A stretch of DNA of 6,267 bases from Phycisphaeraceae bacterium (GTDB lineage Bacteria > Planctomycetota > Phycisphaerae > Phycisphaerales > UBA1924): the NCBI GenBank assembly GCA_009827205.1, contig WUAK01000170.1, positions 1 to 6,267 of the forward strand, written 5' to 3'. A model generated the notes under the pieces. It worked only from the letters and a program-made list of their open reading frames with translations. It did not search any database and was not told where the DNA came from. The position numbers and the translations under genes are program-made. The stretch's first letter is position 1, and every line of letters starts with the position of its first letter. Of the stretch, positions 4,036 through 6,267 are shown piece by piece.

Positions 4036-6267
4036 ATGCCCAAGCAGCAGATGCTGATCAGCTACCACCCCGGCGAGGAGTGCCGGGTCGCGATACTTGA
4101 GAACGGCGTTCTTGAGGATTACCACGCCGAACGACCGGCGACAGCCAACCGCGTCAACAATCTTTACCTCGGCAAGGTCACCAACATCGAGAGCAGCCTG
4201 CAGGCCGCCTTCGTCGACTTCGGCGGGCCGGAGTCCGCGTTCGTCCACACGTCGGACATCCACCCGCAGTTCTTCCCCAAGGAAGACTCGGACACGACCG
4301 AGAAGATCGGGAAGAAGACCGCTCGACGCGACAGGCCGCCGATCCAGCAGTGCCTCAAAAAGGGTCAGCAGGTCATCGTTCAGATCCTGAAGGACGGTGT
4401 GGGTACCAAGGGCCCCGCCGCGACGACGTACCTGTCTATCCCGGGCAAGTACCTCGTGATGATGCCACAGATGGACAACGTGGGCGTCAGCAGAAAGATG
4501 GAAGACGAGGATATGCGCCGCAAGATGCGCGACATCCTTGACTCGATCGACCTGCCCGAGGGTTTCGGGTTCATCCTTCGGACCGCTGGTTTTGGGCGCA
4601 CCAAGACCGAACTGAAGCGCGACCTCGCGTACCTGATGCGCCTCTGGAAGAACATCGAGAAGCGCAAGAAGGCGACGAAGAAACCCGCGCTGCTGTACGC
4701 CGAGAGCGACCTGCTCGTCCGAGCGCTGCGAGACCTGCTGACGAGCGATATCGACGAGGTCATCATCGACCACGAGCAGGGTCTGGCCAGAGCAGCAAAT
4801 TTCCTGAAGGTCGTCGCGCCAAGATCGGGCACCAAGCTCCTGCACTACAACCAGAATACGCCCATGTTCCATGCCTACGGCATCGAGGAACAACACAGGC
4901 TCATGATCGCAAGAGAAGTCCCGCTCAAGTCGGGCGGCAGGCTCGTTATCGACGAGACCGAGGCGCTTGTGGCGATCGATGTCAACAGCGGCAAGAGCCG
5001 AAAGGCCAAGGACGCCGAGACCAACGCGTACCAGACCAATCTCGAAGCGGTCGACGAGATCTGTCGACAGCTCAAGCTCCGCGAACTCGGCGGGCTGGTC
5101 ATCAACGACTTGATCGATATGAACCAGGCCAAGCATCGCAAGGCGATCGAGCAGCGGTTCAAGGACAGGCTCAAGAACGATCGCGCCAAGAGCACGGTCC
5201 TCCCGATCAGCCCGTTCGGGATCCTTGAGATGACGAGACAGCGCATGCGCCCGAGCTCGCAGGGCATCCACTACCAGGAGCTGCCCGCGAACTACGGCCG
5301 GGGCTGGGTGCGAAAGCCCGAGTCTGTCGCGGCTGAAGCGCTCCGCGAGTTGCAGCTGATTCTGAGTTACGACAAGGTGCAGAAGGCCGAACTGATCGTG
5401 CCGGGTCGGGTCGCGGGTGAGCTGCTCAGCAACCGGCGCAAGTCAATCACACGGATGGAATTGATCACGAGCAAGAGCGTCATCGTCCGTGTGAGTGATT
5501 CGCTCGGCACAGACCGATTCACGGTCTACGCCTACGACGACTCGGGCAACGACGTCGATACAGCCAAGCTACCAAAGCCCAAGGTGCCAAAGAGCCTGCC
5601 CGAGTGGACCGACGATTCGGACGAAAAAGCGTGGGACGAGATCAGCGAGGATAAAGAAATCCTGCAGGCGATCGAGGAGCACGCCGAGCCTCACCCGCTG
5701 GAGATGGAGATGGCAGCCGAGGGCGAGCTGCTCTCCGAGGAAGAAGAGAACGAAGACGATTCCGAGAGCGAATCGACGGGCAAGAAGAAGCGCCGCAGGC
5801 GCCGCAGGGGCGGCAGAGGGCGTCGCAAGAAGTCGGGCGAAGCGCAGCAAGAAACCGAGTCCGGCGCCGAATCGGAAGAGTCGGACGACAGCGCCGAGCC
5901 CAAGGCTGAGTCAGAAGCCGACGACAAGCAGTCAGAGGGCGATGAAGCGGCTTCGGATTCGTCAGAATCACAGGAAGAGGACAAGCCTCGCAAGAAGCGT
6001 CGCAGGCGTCGCCGTCGCAAGTCATCAGGTTCGGCTGAAGCCGAAGCAGACGTGAAAGACGAGTCCGAATCAGTCGAGGATCAGTCAGAGCAGGCCGGAG
6101 AGCCGAAGGCCGAGGCTTCGGATGCGGACGAGGCACCGCCAACGAAGAAGCGCAGGCGAAGAAGGTCGAGCAAGCCCAAGGCTGAGGCCGCGGGAGACGA
6201 AGCCGGTGGCTCAGAGGATGCTGATGAATCCGCGTCTGAGGGCACGAAGAAAAAGACCAAGAAGAAG
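4036..6267 (+). CDS. rne: Ribonuclease E/G family endoribonuclease, 3'-truncated by the window edge
   Basis: RNase E/G enzymes cut single-stranded, AU-rich RNA, prefer 5'-monophosphate ends, and act in mRNA decay and rRNA/tRNA processing. The first 744 residues are visible, with no stop. An RNase H-like start (MLISYHPGEECRVAILENG) is followed by an S1 domain (about 35-130), then the 5'-sensor segment FILRTAGFG with Arg182 and Thr183 (E. coli Arg169, Thr170). The DNase I-like catalytic domain has Asp315 and Asn317 in EALVAIDVNSG (E. coli Asp303, Asn305) and Asp358 in INDLIDM (Asp346). After the conserved EMTRQRMRPS (398-407) the CPxCxGxG zinc-link is absent; residues 408-430 contain no Cys. 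The small domain continues to about residue 515. From about 560 there is a disordered acidic Ser/Glu/Asp tail broken by Lys/Arg blocks at 583-599, 652-662, 704-710 and 738-744. The long tail favours RNase E over RNase G. The start is ATG 4036 with a weak GGA 9 nt upstream; ATG 4051 is an alternative. Confidence 0.95.
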   Translation, partial: MPKQQMLISYHPGEECRVAILENGVLEDYHAERPATANRVNNLYLGKVTNIESSLQAAFVDFGGPESAFVHTSDIHPQFFPKEDSDTTEKIGKKTARRDRPPIQQCLKKGQQVIVQILKDGVGTKGPAATTYLSIPGKYLVMMPQMDNVGVSRKMEDEDMRRKMRDILDSIDLPEGFGFILRTAGFGRTKTELKRDLAYLMRLWKNIEKRKKATKKPALLYAESDLLVRALRDLLTSDIDEVIIDHEQGLARAANFLKVVAPRSGTKLLHYNQNTPMFHAYGIEEQHRLMIAREVPLKSGGRLVIDETEALVAIDVNSGKSRKAKDAETNAYQTNLEAVDEICRQLKLRELGGLVINDLIDMNQAKHRKAIEQRFKDRLKNDRAKSTVLPISPFGILEMTRQRMRPSSQGIHYQELPANYGRGWVRKPESVAAEALRELQLILSYDKVQKAELIVPGRVAGELLSNRRKSITRMELITSKSVIVRVSDSLGTDRFTVYAYDDSGNDVDTAKLPKPKVPKSLPEWTDDSDEKAWDEISEDKEILQAIEEHAEPHPLEMEMAAEGELLSEEEENEDDSESESTGKKKRRRRRRGGRGRRKKSGEAQQETESGAESEESDDSAEPKAESEADDKQSEGDEAASDSSESQEEDKPRKKRRRRRRRKSSGSAEAEADVKDESESVEDQSEQAGEPKAEASDADEAPPTKKRRRRRSSKPKAEAAGDEAGGSEDADESASEGTKKKTKKK
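5761..6267 (+). other. Low-complexity tail-coding segment of the ribonuclease with recurring basic blocks
   Basis: This segment encodes Ser/Glu/Asp/Ala-rich protein interrupted by four basic blocks. In DNA they lie at 5782-5832, 5989-6021, 6145-6165 and 6247-6267. The first contains an exact 9-bp tandem duplication, CGCCGCAGG at 5791-5799 and 5800-5808. The Arg runs otherwise mix CGC, CGT, AGG, CGA and AGA codons, so the blocks are kept at protein level rather than being a simple DNA microsatellite. Such tails bind RNA and degradosome partners in known RNase E proteins; the role here is inferred. Confidence 0.7.

Noticed and set aside
3814..5271. 485-codon open frame on the minus strand opposite the ribonuclease gene
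   Set aside because: It is antisense to conserved RNase E catalytic domain sequence, its translation is Arg/Leu/Asp/Val-rich with no motifs, and long antisense frames are common in GC-rich genes.
5782..6267. Repeated Lys/Arg coding blocks as a tandem DNA repeat or CRISPR-like array
   Set aside because: Spacing is uneven, the blocks use different synonymous codons and all lie in one uninterrupted reading frame, so the repetition is in the protein.

Overview
The window holds one unidentified partial gene and three recognisable housekeeping genes: a short transcription terminator Rho (minus strand), PTS enzyme I (ptsI, plus strand) and an RNase E/G family ribonuclease (plus strand, cut by the right edge). 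The DNA is GC-rich, genes use mostly G/C-ending codons, and CGATCG hexamers are conspicuously common. A Rho with an Arg-rich N-terminus and an RNase E with an alternating acidic and Arg/Lys-rich tail fit a planctomycete, perhaps Phycisphaerae. That placement is inference from protein style, not from a marker gene. Bases 1-17 match the 3' end of the standard Illumina TruSeq read-1 adapter, so the left edge is an assembly end with untrimmed adapter and genomic sequence probably begins at base 18.

Layout. From 18 to 437 runs the end of an unknown gene. Bases 438-559 are a relatively AT-rich gap with a 9-bp hairpin (522-548) placed to terminate rho. rho (1591 to 560, minus) and ptsI (1984 to 3741, plus) are divergent and share a 392-bp control region. 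That region carries a dense cluster of TGGTGTG/CACACCA half-sites (1774-1828) including a symmetric 28-bp dyad, and a GC-rich hairpin nearer ptsI. The 294-bp gap from 3742 to 4035 holds no credible gene but several short inverted repeats, and may be the leader of the ribonuclease gene, which starts at 4036 and is still open at 6267.

How the genes fit together. Rho ends transcripts and RNase E starts their decay, so both act on RNA. Both proteins here carry nearly the same Lys-Lys-(Arg)n-Gly-rich block. Rho lacks the usual N-terminal OB-fold RNA-binding domain, and the ribonuclease lacks the CPxC zinc-link motif, yet both keep their catalytic residues. Enzyme I is a canonical PEP phosphotransferase with all key residues; its partner HPr is not in the window.

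No mobile element, CRISPR array, tRNA or rRNA is visible. The points most worth following are the domain-reduced Rho, the shared basic blocks, the missing zinc link and the operator-like cluster between rho and ptsI.
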